Shown here in pieces: positions 1 to 10,064 of a DNA stretch of 64,000 nucleotides. The translations under genes were made by a program, and so were the position numbers. The DNA is taken from NCBI GenBank assembly GCA_024763535.1, contig JANTFH010000008.1, forward strand, positions 1 to 64,000, read 5' to 3'. This DNA comes from Thermodesulfobacteriota bacterium. Its GTDB lineage: Bacteria; Desulfobacterota; Anaeroferrophillalia; Anaeroferrophillales; Tharpellaceae. Position 1 is the first letter of the stretch, and every line of letters begins with the position of its first letter. Under the pieces are notes generated by a model, which saw nothing but the letters and a program-made list of their open reading frames with translations, was not told where the DNA came from and ran no database searches.

Positions 1-1
1 C

Positions 2-1060
2 GACACCTTCGGTTTCGGCGGGGCCACCCTCTATTTAAGGGACGGAAACAGCGGTGATTATGAGCGCCGTATTCGCTTGCGGGTCGGGGTTGACGAAGCG
101 CTTTTTAAGCAGGATAATGCCCTGATTCATTATCTGGAGAAACGGGACTGGATCTTAAATGCGGCCGATCGGGAAGCCGAGGTTTTTGCTGATAACGAAG
201 TTTTCTTTGCCGAAAATGATATCTCCCTGATTGTGCCGTTGCGTTTTGACGACAAACTTGAAGGTTTTGTGGTTTGCGGCCGCTTGATAAATTCCGGCGA
301 GAGATTTACTTATGAAGATTTTGATCTGCTTCGGGTGCTGGCCCGGCAGACGACCTCGGCCATCATTACCCGCCGGCTTTCCGAAGAGCTGGCCGCCTCC
401 CGGGAACTGGTTGCCATGGGCAAACTCTCGGCTTTTGTTATGCATGATTTGAAAAATCAGGTATCAAGTCTGTCGCTGATGGTTGAAAATGCGGCCTACT
501 ATATCAATGAGCCGGAGTTTCAGAAGGATATGCTGGAGGCCCTGTCGGCGACGATCGGCAAGATGAAAAATCTGATCGGCCGTCTGAAAAACCTGCGGGA
601 GAAACCGGAGTTAAAGCTTGTCGAGATTGATCTGCGGGAGATTGCCGAACGGGTTGTTGCCGGTATCGGCCGGAAAGTTGAGTTGAAAATCTCCGGCCCG
701 GTAGTCGCCGCGGTTGACCCTGAGGAGATGAGTACGGTTCTGCTTAATCTGATTCTCAATGCCTTTGAGGCCGGCGGCCCGGATCCGGCGGTGGCGGTGG
801 CTGTGGGCCGGGATGAGGATGACAGGCCCTATCTTAAGGTTTCTGATCAGGGCTGCGGCATGAGTGCCGAATTTATTGACAGCCGTCTCTTCAAACCCTT
901 TTCGACGACCAAAAAGAAGGGTTTGGGTATCGGCCTGTTCCAGTGCAAACAGATTATTGAAGCTCACGGCGGCCGGATTGAAGTTGAAAGCCGGGAAGGC
1001 GCGGGCACCACGTTTGTGATCATCATGCAAGCCCTAAGGTCGGTTGAGGTAGAGAGATGA
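2..1060 (+). CDS. prsK: XrtA/PEP-CTERM-system histidine kinase PrsK, 3' part (5' end outside window)
   Basis: Frame is open from base 2, upstream of the listed TTG at 77. GAF-like region, H-box 'VMHDLKNQVSSLSLMVENA', N-box 'LNLILNAFEA', G-boxes 'DQGCGM' and 'GLGIGLFQCKQIIEAHGG'. Followed immediately by PrsR. Confidence 0.85.
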   Translation, partial: DTFGFGGATLYLRDGNSGDYERRIRLRVGVDEALFKQDNALIHYLEKRDWILNAADREAEVFADNEVFFAENDISLIVPLRFDDKLEGFVVCGRLINSGERFTYEDFDLLRVLARQTTSAIITRRLSEELAASRELVAMGKLSAFVMHDLKNQVSSLSLMVENAAYYINEPEFQKDMLEALSATIGKMKNLIGRLKNLREKPELKLVEIDLREIAERVVAGIGRKVELKISGPVVAAVDPEEMSTVLLNLILNAFEAGGPDPAVAVAVGRDEDDRPYLKVSDQGCGMSAEFIDSRLFKPFSTTKKKGLGIGLFQCKQIIEAHGGRIEVESREGAGTTFVIIMQALRSVEVER

Positions 1061-2469
1061 TGAATAAACTGCTGATTGTTGATGACAGTCAAGAGATATG
1101 CAAACAGCTCAAATGGGGGCTGGGTAAAGAGTACAAAATCCTGCTGGCGGAAAATGTTGATGATGCGCTTAAGCTTTATCGTAAACATCAGCCTGAAGTA
1201 GTCACTTTAGACTTGGGTCTGCCTCCCGATATTGACGGTGCAACGGAAGGTTTTCGTTGTCTGAAAGGGATGCTTGACGAAAATCATCTGGCCAAAATCA
1301 TTGTCCTTTCGGGTAATGACGAGCGGGAGAATGTTTTACAGGCCATCAGTCTCGGGGCTTATGATTTCTATCAGAAACCGATAGATTTAGCGGAGTTGCG
1401 GGTAATCTTGAACCGCGCTTTCAATCTGGCCGCGATTGAGGCGGAAAACCGGCGTCTGCAGCGGGCCCTGATTGTCGATGACGGCGGCATGGGCGGGATG
1501 CTTGGTCAGTGTCCGCAGATGCTGGAGGTCTTTTCTACGATTAAGAAGGTCGCAACCGTGGATGTGCCGGTCCTGGTGCTGGGTGAGAGCGGCACCGGAA
1601 AGGAGCTGGTCGGGAAAGCGATTCACTGGCACGGCCGGCGCCGTGAGGCCGCTTTTATAGCGATTAATTGCGGAGCCATCCCTGAAAACCTGCTGGAGTC
1701 GGAACTTTTCGGCCATGAAAAGGGAGCCTTCACCGGAGCCCTCTCTCAAATTCAGGGTAAGGTGGAATATGCCGATAAGGGAACTCTGTTTCTCGATGAG
1801 ATCGGTGAAATGCCGACGCTGCTGCAGGTTAAAATTCTGCGTTTTCTCCAGGAAGGTGTCATGCAGCGGGTCGGCGGCCGCCAGGATATCAAGGTCGATG
1901 CCAGGATTATCGCGGCCACCAATATTGATATCAATAAGGCGATTGCAACGGATAAATTTCGTGAAGATCTCTATTACCGGATCGGTGTGGTGACCATAAA
2001 TCTGCCGCCTCTGCGTGAACGGGGTGAGGATATCACTCTGCTGGCGCAATATTTTCTCAGACGTTTCAGCGATGAGTTCAATCGGAAGCTCAGGGGGTTT
2101 ACCAGTGATTCCCTGGCGGCCATGTACGATTATCCCTGGCCGGGCAATGTCCGTGAACTTGAGAATAAGATTAAACGTGCGGTAGTGATGGCCGAGGGCC
2201 AGATGGTCGAACCCTGGGATCTCGGATTTGCGGATCGTCCGGCAGGAGCTGTTGAAGATTCATCCGCGGCGGCAGGTGATATCCAGGGCCGGGATGGGGC
2301 CCTGCGGATCGCCGGGCTGACAATCAAGGAGGCCCGCACTCTGGTCGAACGGGAGCTGTTACTGGCCGCCATGAAGCAACACGACGGCAATATTGTTTTA
2401 ACCGCCAAAGACCTGGGTGTCAGCCGTCCGACGCTTTATGATCTTATGAAAAAACATGGAATGAATTAA
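1057..2469 (+). CDS. prsR: PEP-CTERM-box response regulator transcription factor PrsR (sigma54-dependent, receiver-AAA-Fis)
   Basis: Receiver 'LLIVDDSQEICKQLKWGL'; sigma54 AAA motifs 'GESGTGKE', 'GAFTGA', 'GTLFLDEIGEMP'; C-terminal Fis HTH. Overlaps the prsK stop by 4 bp (ATGA). Confidence 0.9.
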   Translation: MMNKLLIVDDSQEICKQLKWGLGKEYKILLAENVDDALKLYRKHQPEVVTLDLGLPPDIDGATEGFRCLKGMLDENHLAKIIVLSGNDERENVLQAISLGAYDFYQKPIDLAELRVILNRAFNLAAIEAENRRLQRALIVDDGGMGGMLGQCPQMLEVFSTIKKVATVDVPVLVLGESGTGKELVGKAIHWHGRRREAAFIAINCGAIPENLLESELFGHEKGAFTGALSQIQGKVEYADKGTLFLDEIGEMPTLLQVKILRFLQEGVMQRVGGRQDIKVDARIIAATNIDINKAIATDKFREDLYYRIGVVTINLPPLRERGEDITLLAQYFLRRFSDEFNRKLRGFTSDSLAAMYDYPWPGNVRELENKIKRAVVMAEGQMVEPWDLGFADRPAGAVEDSSAAAGDIQGRDGALRIAGLTIKEARTLVERELLLAAMKQHDGNIVLTAKDLGVSRPTLYDLMKKHGMN

Positions 2470-2490
2470 TAACTTTCGTAAATTCAGGGG

Positions 2491-2592
2491 ACACAATCCC
2501 CGTAAATTCTAAATTCTGGGGACACAATCCCGATTTCCTCCGGAGAATCGGGTTATGTCCCCAGAATTTACAGAATTTACAGAATTTACAAG
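2491..2592. repeat. REP/REPIN-like palindromic repeat, copy 1 (main hairpin ~2511-2579)
   Basis: AAATTCTGGGGACACAATCCCGATTTCCTCCGGAGAATCGGGTTATGTCCCCAGAATTT folds into a near-perfect hairpin. Preceded by a second partial 'AATTCAGGGGACACAATCCCC' and followed by a triplicated 'AGAATTTAC'. Confidence 0.8.
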
Positions 2593-2600
2593 GTGGGGAG

Positions 2601-3314
2601 ATGGTTGTGAAGGAAAACGGTAAACTGCCGGTCAGTGACGGCTGGGCGCGGATTATTCCTTTTGCCGGGTTTATGCTTTTTATCGGAGTTGAAGAGGGCT
2701 TACGTTTTCTGCGCGCACATCATTGGCTCAGTTTTCAGGATCAGACCCTTTTCCTGCTCTACCCGCTGAAAATCCTGATAACCATTATCTTGCTGTTCTG
2801 CTTTTACCGGCGTTATGCGGAGTTGAACTGGCGGGATCTTAGCCGGATTTCCGATACCCTGTTGAGTCTGCTGTTAGGCCTGCTGGTTTTTATTCTGTGG
2901 ATCAATATGGATTGGGTTTTTACCGCGACGGACAAGGGCGCGGGGTTTAATCCCACGCTTTTCAGTGATCCGCTGCTCTTTAAGGGCATGGTCGCGGTGC
3001 GCCTGGCCGGAGCGGTATTGGTGGTGCCGTTGATAGAAGAGCTCTTCTGGCGTTCCTTTATGCTGCGTTATCTGATCGATAATGATTTCATGAAAGTTCG
3101 CCTGGGTCAGTTTACCTGGTTCTCCTGTCTGGTTTGCGCGGTTCTGTTCGGTTTGGAACACTATCTTATTTTTGCCGGTATTATGGCCGGTCTGGCCTAT
3201 AATTTATTGCTGTATCGAAGCAAAAGTATCGTTCAGTGTATCTTTGCCCATGCGGTTACCAACCTGGCACTGGGGATCTATGTCCTGCAGAGCGGAAGGT
3301 GGAGTTTCTGGTAA
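2601..3314 (+). CDS. CAAX prenyl protease-related membrane protein (PEP-CTERM-locus type, CPBP family)
   Basis: Multi-TM protein with CPBP motifs 'EELFWRSFMLRYL', 'FGLEHYLIFAGIMAGLAYNLLLYRSKSI', 'FAHAVTNLALG'. Adjacent to prsK/prsR. Confidence 0.8.
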   Translation: MVVKENGKLPVSDGWARIIPFAGFMLFIGVEEGLRFLRAHHWLSFQDQTLFLLYPLKILITIILLFCFYRRYAELNWRDLSRISDTLLSLLLGLLVFILWINMDWVFTATDKGAGFNPTLFSDPLLFKGMVAVRLAGAVLVVPLIEELFWRSFMLRYLIDNDFMKVRLGQFTWFSCLVCAVLFGLEHYLIFAGIMAGLAYNLLLYRSKSIVQCIFAHAVTNLALGIYVLQSGRWSFW

Positions 3315-3355
3315 TTGAAGCTGTCTTGATGCTTTGTGTCGTCCGAACACTTTGA

Positions 3356-3787
3356 TTATTTTTTCGTCAGCTGCTGGTATTCGAAGTTATATCTGATGTA
3401 GCTGGATAACTCCGGCGCTATATATTTACCCACCTTTTTCCAGTTTACGCAGGGCCTTCTGAATCCCTTAGGGTGAATCAGGGGGCAGCCTACGGCCGCG
3501 TCATCGATGTAAAAATGGGCGAAGGGTTTGGGACTGTCACTCCAGCCGTTTTGTGAGGGATTTTTATTTACTCCATATAGTTCAACCCCGTTTTCTTTTA
3601 AGTAGTTAACGGCCTCGGTTAAAATATTTCCATGTTTTGGGCCGTCCGAGCGCATCGTGAAAAGAATCAGTTTGGCTCCCATCTCGTTAAATTTCGTCAA
3701 CCATTTGATCGCGTGAGGTACCGGCTGACCTATTTTAGGCAGAGCGTGATCAACAATAGTTCCATCGAAATCTACACATATATACAT
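3356..3787 (-). CDS. Small HAD-superfamily hydrolase (BT0820-like)
   Basis: 'MYICVDFDGTIVDH' DxD motif I, 'LILFTMRS' motif II, 'FYIDDAAVG' C-terminal DD. Confidence 0.7.
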   Translation of the reverse strand: MYICVDFDGTIVDHALPKIGQPVPHAIKWLTKFNEMGAKLILFTMRSDGPKHGNILTEAVNYLKENGVELYGVNKNPSQNGWSDSPKPFAHFYIDDAAVGCPLIHPKGFRRPCVNWKKVGKYIAPELSSYIRYNFEYQQLTKK

Positions 3788-3878
3788 CGAAAATGCTCCT
3801 AAACTGCGGATAAGCTGAATACTACAAACTTTATAGAATATGTTGTTCCTGATGTCTATAGATAAAGTGAATTCGGGG

Positions 3879-3975
3879 AAATTCTGGGGACATAACCTGA
3901 TTCTCCGCAGGAAATCAGGATTGTGTCCCCAGAATTTTCCCAGAATTTCGGAATTTCCCCAGATTTTCAGAATTT
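3879..3975. repeat. REP/REPIN-like palindromic repeat, copy 2, inverted relative to copy 1
   Basis: AAATTCTGGGGACATAACCTGATTCTCCGCAGGAAATCAGGATTGTGTCCCCAGAATTTT is the reverse complement of copy 1 apart from a few changes. Confidence 0.8.
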
Positions 3976-4100
3976 GAATCCTTTTGAAAACTGTTGACGT
4001 CCGGCTACTATTCTGATATTCCTGATAAAATTGTAAAGGTATTCTTTAAGGGTAGTCTTAACCTTTTATAATTGACGGTAATTTATCCGGGTTTTTTAAT

Positions 4101-4766
4101 ATGGTTCAATCTGATTCTCTAAACGCGGCGGACTGGCTGATCTATATCGCCGGTTCGGCCAAGCTGCAGGGTGAACTCCTGGCGGTTTTTATCGAAAAAG
4201 AGACCGGTTTGCCCTGTCGGATCGAGAAAACCCGGAATATGTTTCCTGCCCGCCTGGTGCCTAAACGGCGCTCGATTATTTTCAGTGATTGTTGTAATCG
4301 CCCGGCAAAGGAAATTATTGCCGGGATGCGGGAATGCAGCTACCGGAGCCGGTCGGATGTTTTTATAATTCTTTTTAATCTCGATAACTCGTTAAAGATT
4401 GAAGATGAACTGCTGGAGTTGGGTCTCTGGGGAATTTTCTACGAAGAGGATCCACTGGAAAATATGCCTTTAGGGGTTGAGGCCATATGCAAAGGTGAAA
4501 TCTGGCTTTCACGGCAGGTGATGAGCAGTTGTCTGATTAATATGCAGCGTCACAATATCAGTCAGCAAAGTGATGAAAAAAACATGCTGACAGTACGTGA
4601 ACGTGAAGTTCTTGTATTACTGAGAGAAGGGTCCGGCAACCATGACATTGCCGCGACCATGAATATCAGTATCCATACGGTTCGTTCACATCTCTATCAT
4701 ATCTTTAAGAAGATCGGCGTTTCCAGTCGTTATCAAGCCTCTATCTGGGCTAACCGCCATCTGTAG
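4101..4766 (+). CDS. LuxR-family HTH transcriptional regulator with unassigned N-terminal domain
   Basis: C-terminal 'LTVREREVLVLLREGSGNHDIAATMNISIHTVRSHLYHIFKKIGVSSRYQASIWA' LuxR-type HTH. Confidence 0.75.
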   Translation: MVQSDSLNAADWLIYIAGSAKLQGELLAVFIEKETGLPCRIEKTRNMFPARLVPKRRSIIFSDCCNRPAKEIIAGMRECSYRSRSDVFIILFNLDNSLKIEDELLELGLWGIFYEEDPLENMPLGVEAICKGEIWLSRQVMSSCLINMQRHNISQQSDEKNMLTVREREVLVLLREGSGNHDIAATMNISIHTVRSHLYHIFKKIGVSSRYQASIWANRHL

Positions 4767-4781
4767 AACTTCTTTCCCTTT

Positions 4782-7700
4782 TTACCCCATTTTTATAAGT
4801 TCCAGCAGCTCTTTGGTTGAGAAACGGGCGCTCTGGTCAGAGGCGGTCAGGATCTGATCGGCGAGGTTGCGTTTTTCCTGATGCAGGCGGACGATCTTCT
4901 CTTCAATTGAGGTCTTGGTGATCAGCCGGTAGACGGTTACCGGGCGGGTCTGGCCGATGCGGTGGGCCCGATCCGAGGCCTGATCTTCGATCGCCGGGTT
5001 CCACCAGGGATCAAGGTGGAGAACGTAGTCGGCGGCCGTCAGGTTGAGACCCAGACCGCCGGCTTTCAGACTGATCAGGAAGAGATCGGAGCGGCCCTCT
5101 TGAAAAGCGTTGATCTCATCCTCGCGTTTAGCTTTCGGGGTAGAGCCGTCAAGGTAGCGGTAGCTGATATCGCGGTTGTCGAGATAGGCGCGAATCAGAT
5201 TTAAGTGTTTGACAAACTGGCTGAAGACCAGGGCCTGGTGATTTCCGGCGGCAAGATCGTCGATTATCCGGCCGAAGAGTTCAAGCTTGGCACTCTCAAT
5301 CTGACTTTCGGGTTCAATCAGCCTGGGGTTGCAGGCGGCCAGCCGCAGCCGGGTCAGTTCCGCCAGTACCTGAATTGAGGGGCCGGCTCCGGTTTTTCTG
5401 TCGCTGGCTTCCTCGAGGCGGTCGATCGCCTGGCGTCTCACGGCCTCGTAGAAGTTGCGTTCAGCTTCGCTCATCTTGACTTCAAGCATAATTTCAGTTC
5501 GTTCCGGCAGCTCTTTTAAGACCTGACTTTTGAGCCGGCGCAGAATGAAGGGTTTGATCAGTTTGCGTAGATGTTCGCGGGCTTCATGGTCATTATTCTG
5601 CTCAATCGGCAGGGCAAAACGTTTGCTGAACTGTTTCAGGGAGCCGAGCAGACCCGGATTGATAAAATTAAACAGGTTCCAGAGTTCTCCCAGATGATTT
5701 TCCATCGGGGTGCCGGTCGTAATCAGGCGAAAGCGGCCGGATAAGCTCATCGCCGCTTGTGAACGTTTGGTGTTCATGTTTTTTATCGCCTGGGCTTCAT
5801 CTAAGACAATTACCTCCCACTCCCGGCCGGCGATAAGCCGGCGCTCCTGCTGCAGCATGGTGTAGCTGCAGATCATCAAATCGAAAGGCTGCAGACCGTT
5901 GATAATCTCCTGCCGTTCCGTACCGCCGAACTGAATAGGGTTTAATTTTGGAGCAAAGCGGGCGCACTCCTTGAACCAGTTGGCACATACCGAAGTTGGA
6001 GCGACCACCAGGGTCGGGCCGTTTGCTGCCCGGGTCAGGATCAGAGCCAGGGTCTGCACCGTTTTACCCAAACCCATATCATCGGCCAGACAGGCTCCGA
6101 AACCGAGGTAGGCCAGTTTGGCAAGCCAGTTAAAACCTTCAATCTGGTAGCTTCTGAGCTCAATCTGCAGACTGTCCGGGAGAATCGGAGTAAACTCAGC
6201 CGCTTTTTTGAAGTGTTCCATCTGTTTATGCCAGAGTCTGTCGTATTGCACCTGGCTGAAATTTTCAATAATACTGGAGACGCCGTTTATTGCTCCCCGG
6301 TGCAGTTTCAGACCGCTTTCTTCTTCATCTTCCTGCAGGTAGAGGCTGAGTTCCAAAAGCCTCTCCCGCAGCTGTTCCGTTAAACTGATAAATTCTCCCT
6401 CAGCCAGTTTCAGAAAACGTCCGGGGCCGGAGCGGCTCTGTTGCAGCAGTTTCTGCAGGGTAACAACCTCATTCTCATCGACCTGAAGTTCGCCCTCTAT
6501 CTTGAACCAGTCCTGACGGGACTCAACCCTTAACTTAAAAGCCGAACCCTGAACCTTTCTTTTCAGACTGATCTTCTCCCCCGCCGGCCACTCACAGATA
6601 AGCCAGTTATCGCCTTCATTCTCGATCAGTTCGTTTTGAAAGTCCTGAATCTCCGCCAGGGTGTTTAAGCACTCTTCAAGATTATCGATCTGCCAGTGAA
6701 AATCCGGATAGTCGCCGGTAAAGGCGGAACAGGCCATGAGCAGCCGCCGGGTACGTTCTGATTCAAGCTCCAGGTTACGATTTGCAGAGCAGCTTCGATC
6801 CGCAATTTTCAGGAGCAGATGCCGGGGGCCGCGGCCGGGAGTAAGGGCCGGGCCGGATGCTTCCAGAGGCTTGACCTTAAGATCGAAGATGAGGCCGTCT
6901 CCGGTTGGAAATATTTGCAGATAGAGCCGGCTCGAGTCAGCTTCGGCGGCACTTTCGTCAATCACATAATCGTGGTTCGGATCGGGATCGAGATCCGAGA
7001 ATATCGGCAGGGTGGCGGCCAGATCCCTGATGGTTGCGAGAATCTCTTCCTCCGCTTCCAGCGGCAGGGTCAGTCCTTTTTCCCCGAGGAGCCGGGCAAT
7101 ATTGTTGATCTCTCTACTGCTTGAGTAAAAATTGAAGCGATTTTCCGATTCCTCCGTAACCATAAAGTCACGGCCTTTCAGATCAGGTTCCAGGCGAATT
7201 GTAAAGCTTGCTTCAAAGTCGGAATCCCGGCTGATGATAACCGTAACCTGAGCCTGGTTTAAAATTACCGGTATCCGGGGTTTGTCACTGCGGAAAATAT
7301 AGGGGTGGCCGGCCAGCTCCTGTAAAATATGCTTCTGCTCGGGAGTTGCATCAATATCTGCGGCAGCTTTTTCGGTCTTACGGATGGCGGCGCAGATTCG
7401 GCGATCCTGAGGGCTGAAAAAGGGCAGTTCATCTCCGTTTGTAATCCGCTCGAAGGCCAGATTACGTCCTGTAGTCCAGGAGTTGTCGAGGTTTCGTTTC
7501 TGGATCTTCGGGGTCAGTTGCAGTGAGTGATCCCGGTTTATATGTACGAACCAGGCCAGACGGTTGGCGGGCCTGTCTGCGGTCGCCGGACTGGTTGCAT
7601 GCGGGTCCGGGGTCGCCTGGCGGATGGCATTCAGAGTGCGGCGCCAGGCCGGTTCGAAATTGATGGCCGGGGCCAGCGCCTTAAGCTGTGCCTCCATGGG

Positions 7701-8993
7701 AGAGACGGGATCTTTCCCTTGATTATCAGTGTCCGGGTTCAGAAGAACCGCACTTTCCAGGGCAATCCAGGGGAAATTGTGTTTTTCCGCCGTCAGTTTG
7801 AGCTGCTTGAGTTTTTTCCTCTCTTCATCTTCAATGCTGCCGGTGAGCCAGTAGGAAACAAGATTATTCAGCAGGGTGAAGATCGATCTCCCCGGTCTCT
7901 TTTCAACCTTTTCCAAGCTCTCGCGGGCGGCTTCGGAAAAACCGCGGAAGAAATGGAGCAGAACTTCCGCCAACCGGAAGAGATCCCGGGTGAAAGGGTT
8001 GTAGGCAAACTCCTGCTCGCCGATTTTCAGGATATCCGCCACCTTTTCCCAGTCGGTTGCGGTTTGAATGTGGCCGGCGGTAATCGTGTAAAAGAGAGCA
8101 ATAGGGGCGTCAAAAGCGGCGGTTTTGCCGGGGTTGAGTTTATAAGTGAAGTCGAGATCGTCGGCAAATTCTCCGGCCGCCGCCGCGAGATCGCCTTCTA
8201 AGACCAGCATGGCTCCTTTCAGCCCGCTGCCGTAAAACATTTGCGTATGTTGCTGATAGAGCTCTTCAAGTTCATTCAGGCGGCCGCTTAACAGCAGCTT
8301 GTGGGCATAGAGCAGAACGAACGGACGGCTCGAGGCCTTCTCAGCGGGAAACTGATCTTTGATAAATTCATCGAGAACCTGAGTCTCCTGCAGATCTTCG
8401 AGAGAGTGGGTGATGGCGTCATCAATCACCGTAAACTGGAAGGGCAGCGGCAGTTTCAAGAACCATTTCCGGTCAAAAGGGTAGATCGTCAGGGCGGCGT
8501 AGGGATGTCGGAAAAGTGGATTGTAAGCGGCCTGATAGAAGATTGGCAGAGCTTTCTGCAGGCTTTCGTGATCGTGACTGAAGAGCGCCAGGCGAAAGTC
8601 GCGCAGGGTTTTTGCCGGCAGGTTGAAATCGTTTTCAGCCTGAGGCCCACTGTCAATGTAGGAGGAACGGATAAGCTGGCGGCAGAGATCCAGAGTTCTT
8701 TTGTCGAGCGGCCGGCGGGCGGTCTCTTCCAGCAGTTCCGGGTGGCATCGGTTGTGATTGTCGATCAACTCAAGTTTAAAAAGTTTGCGATGTATCTGGT
8801 CAACCCGGGACCGCTTCCAGCTAAAGGGGCTGGCGGGCGCCTTAAACAGGGCTTGAACAATCCTGAAAAGTTCATCTTTAGGAGTATCACTGTCTAATAG
8901 GGCGGTGATCTGAAGAAATAACTTTTCTTCCTGGTCAAGCTTTTTGAAGAGGGCCTTCGGCGAGTTGTCGTCGACATGTGAATTGTCAGGCAT
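4782..8993 (-). CDS. SNF2-family DEAD/DEAH helicase (1403 aa)
   Basis: 'LADDMGLGKTVQTLALI', 'VLDEAQAIKN', 'TTGTPMENHLGELWNLFNFINPGLLG', 'SLKAGGLGLNLTAADYVLHLDPWWNPAIEDQASDRAHRIGQ'. Confidence 0.9.
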   Translation of the reverse strand: MPDNSHVDDNSPKALFKKLDQEEKLFLQITALLDSDTPKDELFRIVQALFKAPASPFSWKRSRVDQIHRKLFKLELIDNHNRCHPELLEETARRPLDKRTLDLCRQLIRSSYIDSGPQAENDFNLPAKTLRDFRLALFSHDHESLQKALPIFYQAAYNPLFRHPYAALTIYPFDRKWFLKLPLPFQFTVIDDAITHSLEDLQETQVLDEFIKDQFPAEKASSRPFVLLYAHKLLLSGRLNELEELYQQHTQMFYGSGLKGAMLVLEGDLAAAAGEFADDLDFTYKLNPGKTAAFDAPIALFYTITAGHIQTATDWEKVADILKIGEQEFAYNPFTRDLFRLAEVLLHFFRGFSEAARESLEKVEKRPGRSIFTLLNNLVSYWLTGSIEDEERKKLKQLKLTAEKHNFPWIALESAVLLNPDTDNQGKDPVSPMEAQLKALAPAINFEPAWRRTLNAIRQATPDPHATSPATADRPANRLAWFVHINRDHSLQLTPKIQKRNLDNSWTTGRNLAFERITNGDELPFFSPQDRRICAAIRKTEKAAADIDATPEQKHILQELAGHPYIFRSDKPRIPVILNQAQVTVIISRDSDFEASFTIRLEPDLKGRDFMVTEESENRFNFYSSSREINNIARLLGEKGLTLPLEAEEEILATIRDLAATLPIFSDLDPDPNHDYVIDESAAEADSSRLYLQIFPTGDGLIFDLKVKPLEASGPALTPGRGPRHLLLKIADRSCSANRNLELESERTRRLLMACSAFTGDYPDFHWQIDNLEECLNTLAEIQDFQNELIENEGDNWLICEWPAGEKISLKRKVQGSAFKLRVESRQDWFKIEGELQVDENEVVTLQKLLQQSRSGPGRFLKLAEGEFISLTEQLRERLLELSLYLQEDEEESGLKLHRGAINGVSSIIENFSQVQYDRLWHKQMEHFKKAAEFTPILPDSLQIELRSYQIEGFNWLAKLAYLGFGACLADDMGLGKTVQTLALILTRAANGPTLVVAPTSVCANWFKECARFAPKLNPIQFGGTERQEIINGLQPFDLMICSYTMLQQERRLIAGREWEVIVLDEAQAIKNMNTKRSQAAMSLSGRFRLITTGTPMENHLGELWNLFNFINPGLLGSLKQFSKRFALPIEQNNDHEAREHLRKLIKPFILRRLKSQVLKELPERTEIMLEVKMSEAERNFYEAVRRQAIDRLEEASDRKTGAGPSIQVLAELTRLRLAACNPRLIEPESQIESAKLELFGRIIDDLAAGNHQALVFSQFVKHLNLIRAYLDNRDISYRYLDGSTPKAKREDEINAFQEGRSDLFLISLKAGGLGLNLTAADYVLHLDPWWNPAIEDQASDRAHRIGQTRPVTVYRLITKTSIEEKIVRLHQEKRNLADQILTASDQSARFSTKELLELIKMG

Positions 8994-8996
8994 TAC

Positions 8997-10064
8997 TTAA
9001 ATATTCCAGGGGTGCGGTAAAAATAGTTTTTCGTATAGTGAGAAAGCGTAACGATCAGTCATGCTGGCGATAAAGTCGCGCAGATTATCTTCCAGGGATA
9101 CATCATCAATATAGGCCGGATAGTATCTTTCACGCAATTCATTCGGGTGCTCAATGAAATATTTGTAGATCTCTTCCAGCAGGCGGCTGGCCTTGCTGAA
9201 ATCGCGATAGACAATCGGGCTTTCGTAGACGTTGGTAAAGAGAAATTCCCGCAGTTCGGTTATCGCGTCAAGGATAGCGGGTGATATCTGCAGCTCGCCG
9301 GGGTTTTTGCGGCTGACGTCGATAATATCGGTAACCATGGTGTTGATTCGCTGGGGATGGGTCAGGCCCAGAATTTTACGGCAGTTAACCGGGATTTCAT
9401 CCCTGGAGATCGCCTGGGCCCTGATGGCATCGTCGAGATCGTGATTGACATAGGCGATAATGTCGGCCAGGCGGACGATGCGGCCTTCCAGGGTTATGGC
9501 GGTATGCTCCAGAGCCGGTGAGAGAATGGCCCCTTTCCCTTTCGAGTGTTTAAAGATGCCGTCCCGCACCTCGAAACTGAGATTGAGTCCGGCCCCCTCT
9601 TTTTCGAGAATATCAACCACTCTCAGACTCTGCTCAAAATGGTGAAAACCATCGGGATGGAGGCGGTTTAAGACCGCTTCGCCGGCGTGACCGAACGGGG
9701 TGTGGCCGAGGTCGTGTCCTAAAGCGATGGCTTCGGTTAAATCTTCATTTAAGAACAGAGCCTTAGCGATGGTCCGGGCGATCTGGGAGACCTCGAGAGT
9801 ATGTGTCAGGCGGGTCCGGTAGTGATCGCCGCTCGGGGTCAGGAACACCTGGGTTTTATATTTAAGCCGGCGAAAGGCCTTCGAGTGGATAATCCGGTCG
9901 CGGTCATGCTGGTAGGCCATGCGATAGTCGCATTCGCTCTCTTGCTTGAGCCGGCCACGGGAATCGGCACTGAAAGCGGCGAAAGGAGCTAAGAGGCTCC
10001 TTTCGCGCTGCTCTAACTCACAGCGTACAATGATTGTCGGATTTATGTCGGGCTCAGCGTTCAT
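8997..10064 (-). CDS. dgt: dGTP triphosphohydrolase-like protein (HD domain)
   Basis: '[15 protein letters not shown]', '[18 protein letters not shown]', '[17 protein letters not shown]'. Start placed at ATG 10064 ([10 protein letters not shown]) because the 86-aa ORF extension upstream is frame-shadow of the citrate synthase gene. Confidence 0.85.
   Translation of the reverse strand: MNAEPDINPTIIVRCELEQRERSLLAPFAAFSADSRGRLKQESECDYRMAYQHDRDRIIHSKAFRRLKYKTQVFLTPSGDHYRTRLTHTLEVSQIARTIAKALFLNEDLTEAIALGHDLGHTPFGHAGEAVLNRLHPDGFHHFEQSLRVVDILEKEGAGLNLSFEVRDGIFKHSKGKGAILSPALEHTAITLEGRIVRLADIIAYVNHDLDDAIRAQAISRDEIPVNCRKILGLTHPQRINTMVTDIIDVSRKNPGELQISPAILDAITELREFLFTNVYESPIVYRDFSKASRLLEEIYKYFIEHPNELRERYYPAYIDDVSLEDNLRDFIASMTDRYAFSLYEKLFLPHPWNI

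Noticed and set aside
2601-3787. CAAX/HAD segment as a composite transposon cargo
   Set aside because: The flanking hairpins are REP-like rather than IS ends, no transposase is present, and the CAAX-related gene belongs functionally with prsK/prsR, so a cargo interpretation is not supported beyond a note.
4962-8897. Plus-strand ORFs (up to 224 aa) opposite the SNF2 helicase gene
   Set aside because: Antisense shadow ORFs of a well-supported helicase; no recognisable domain.
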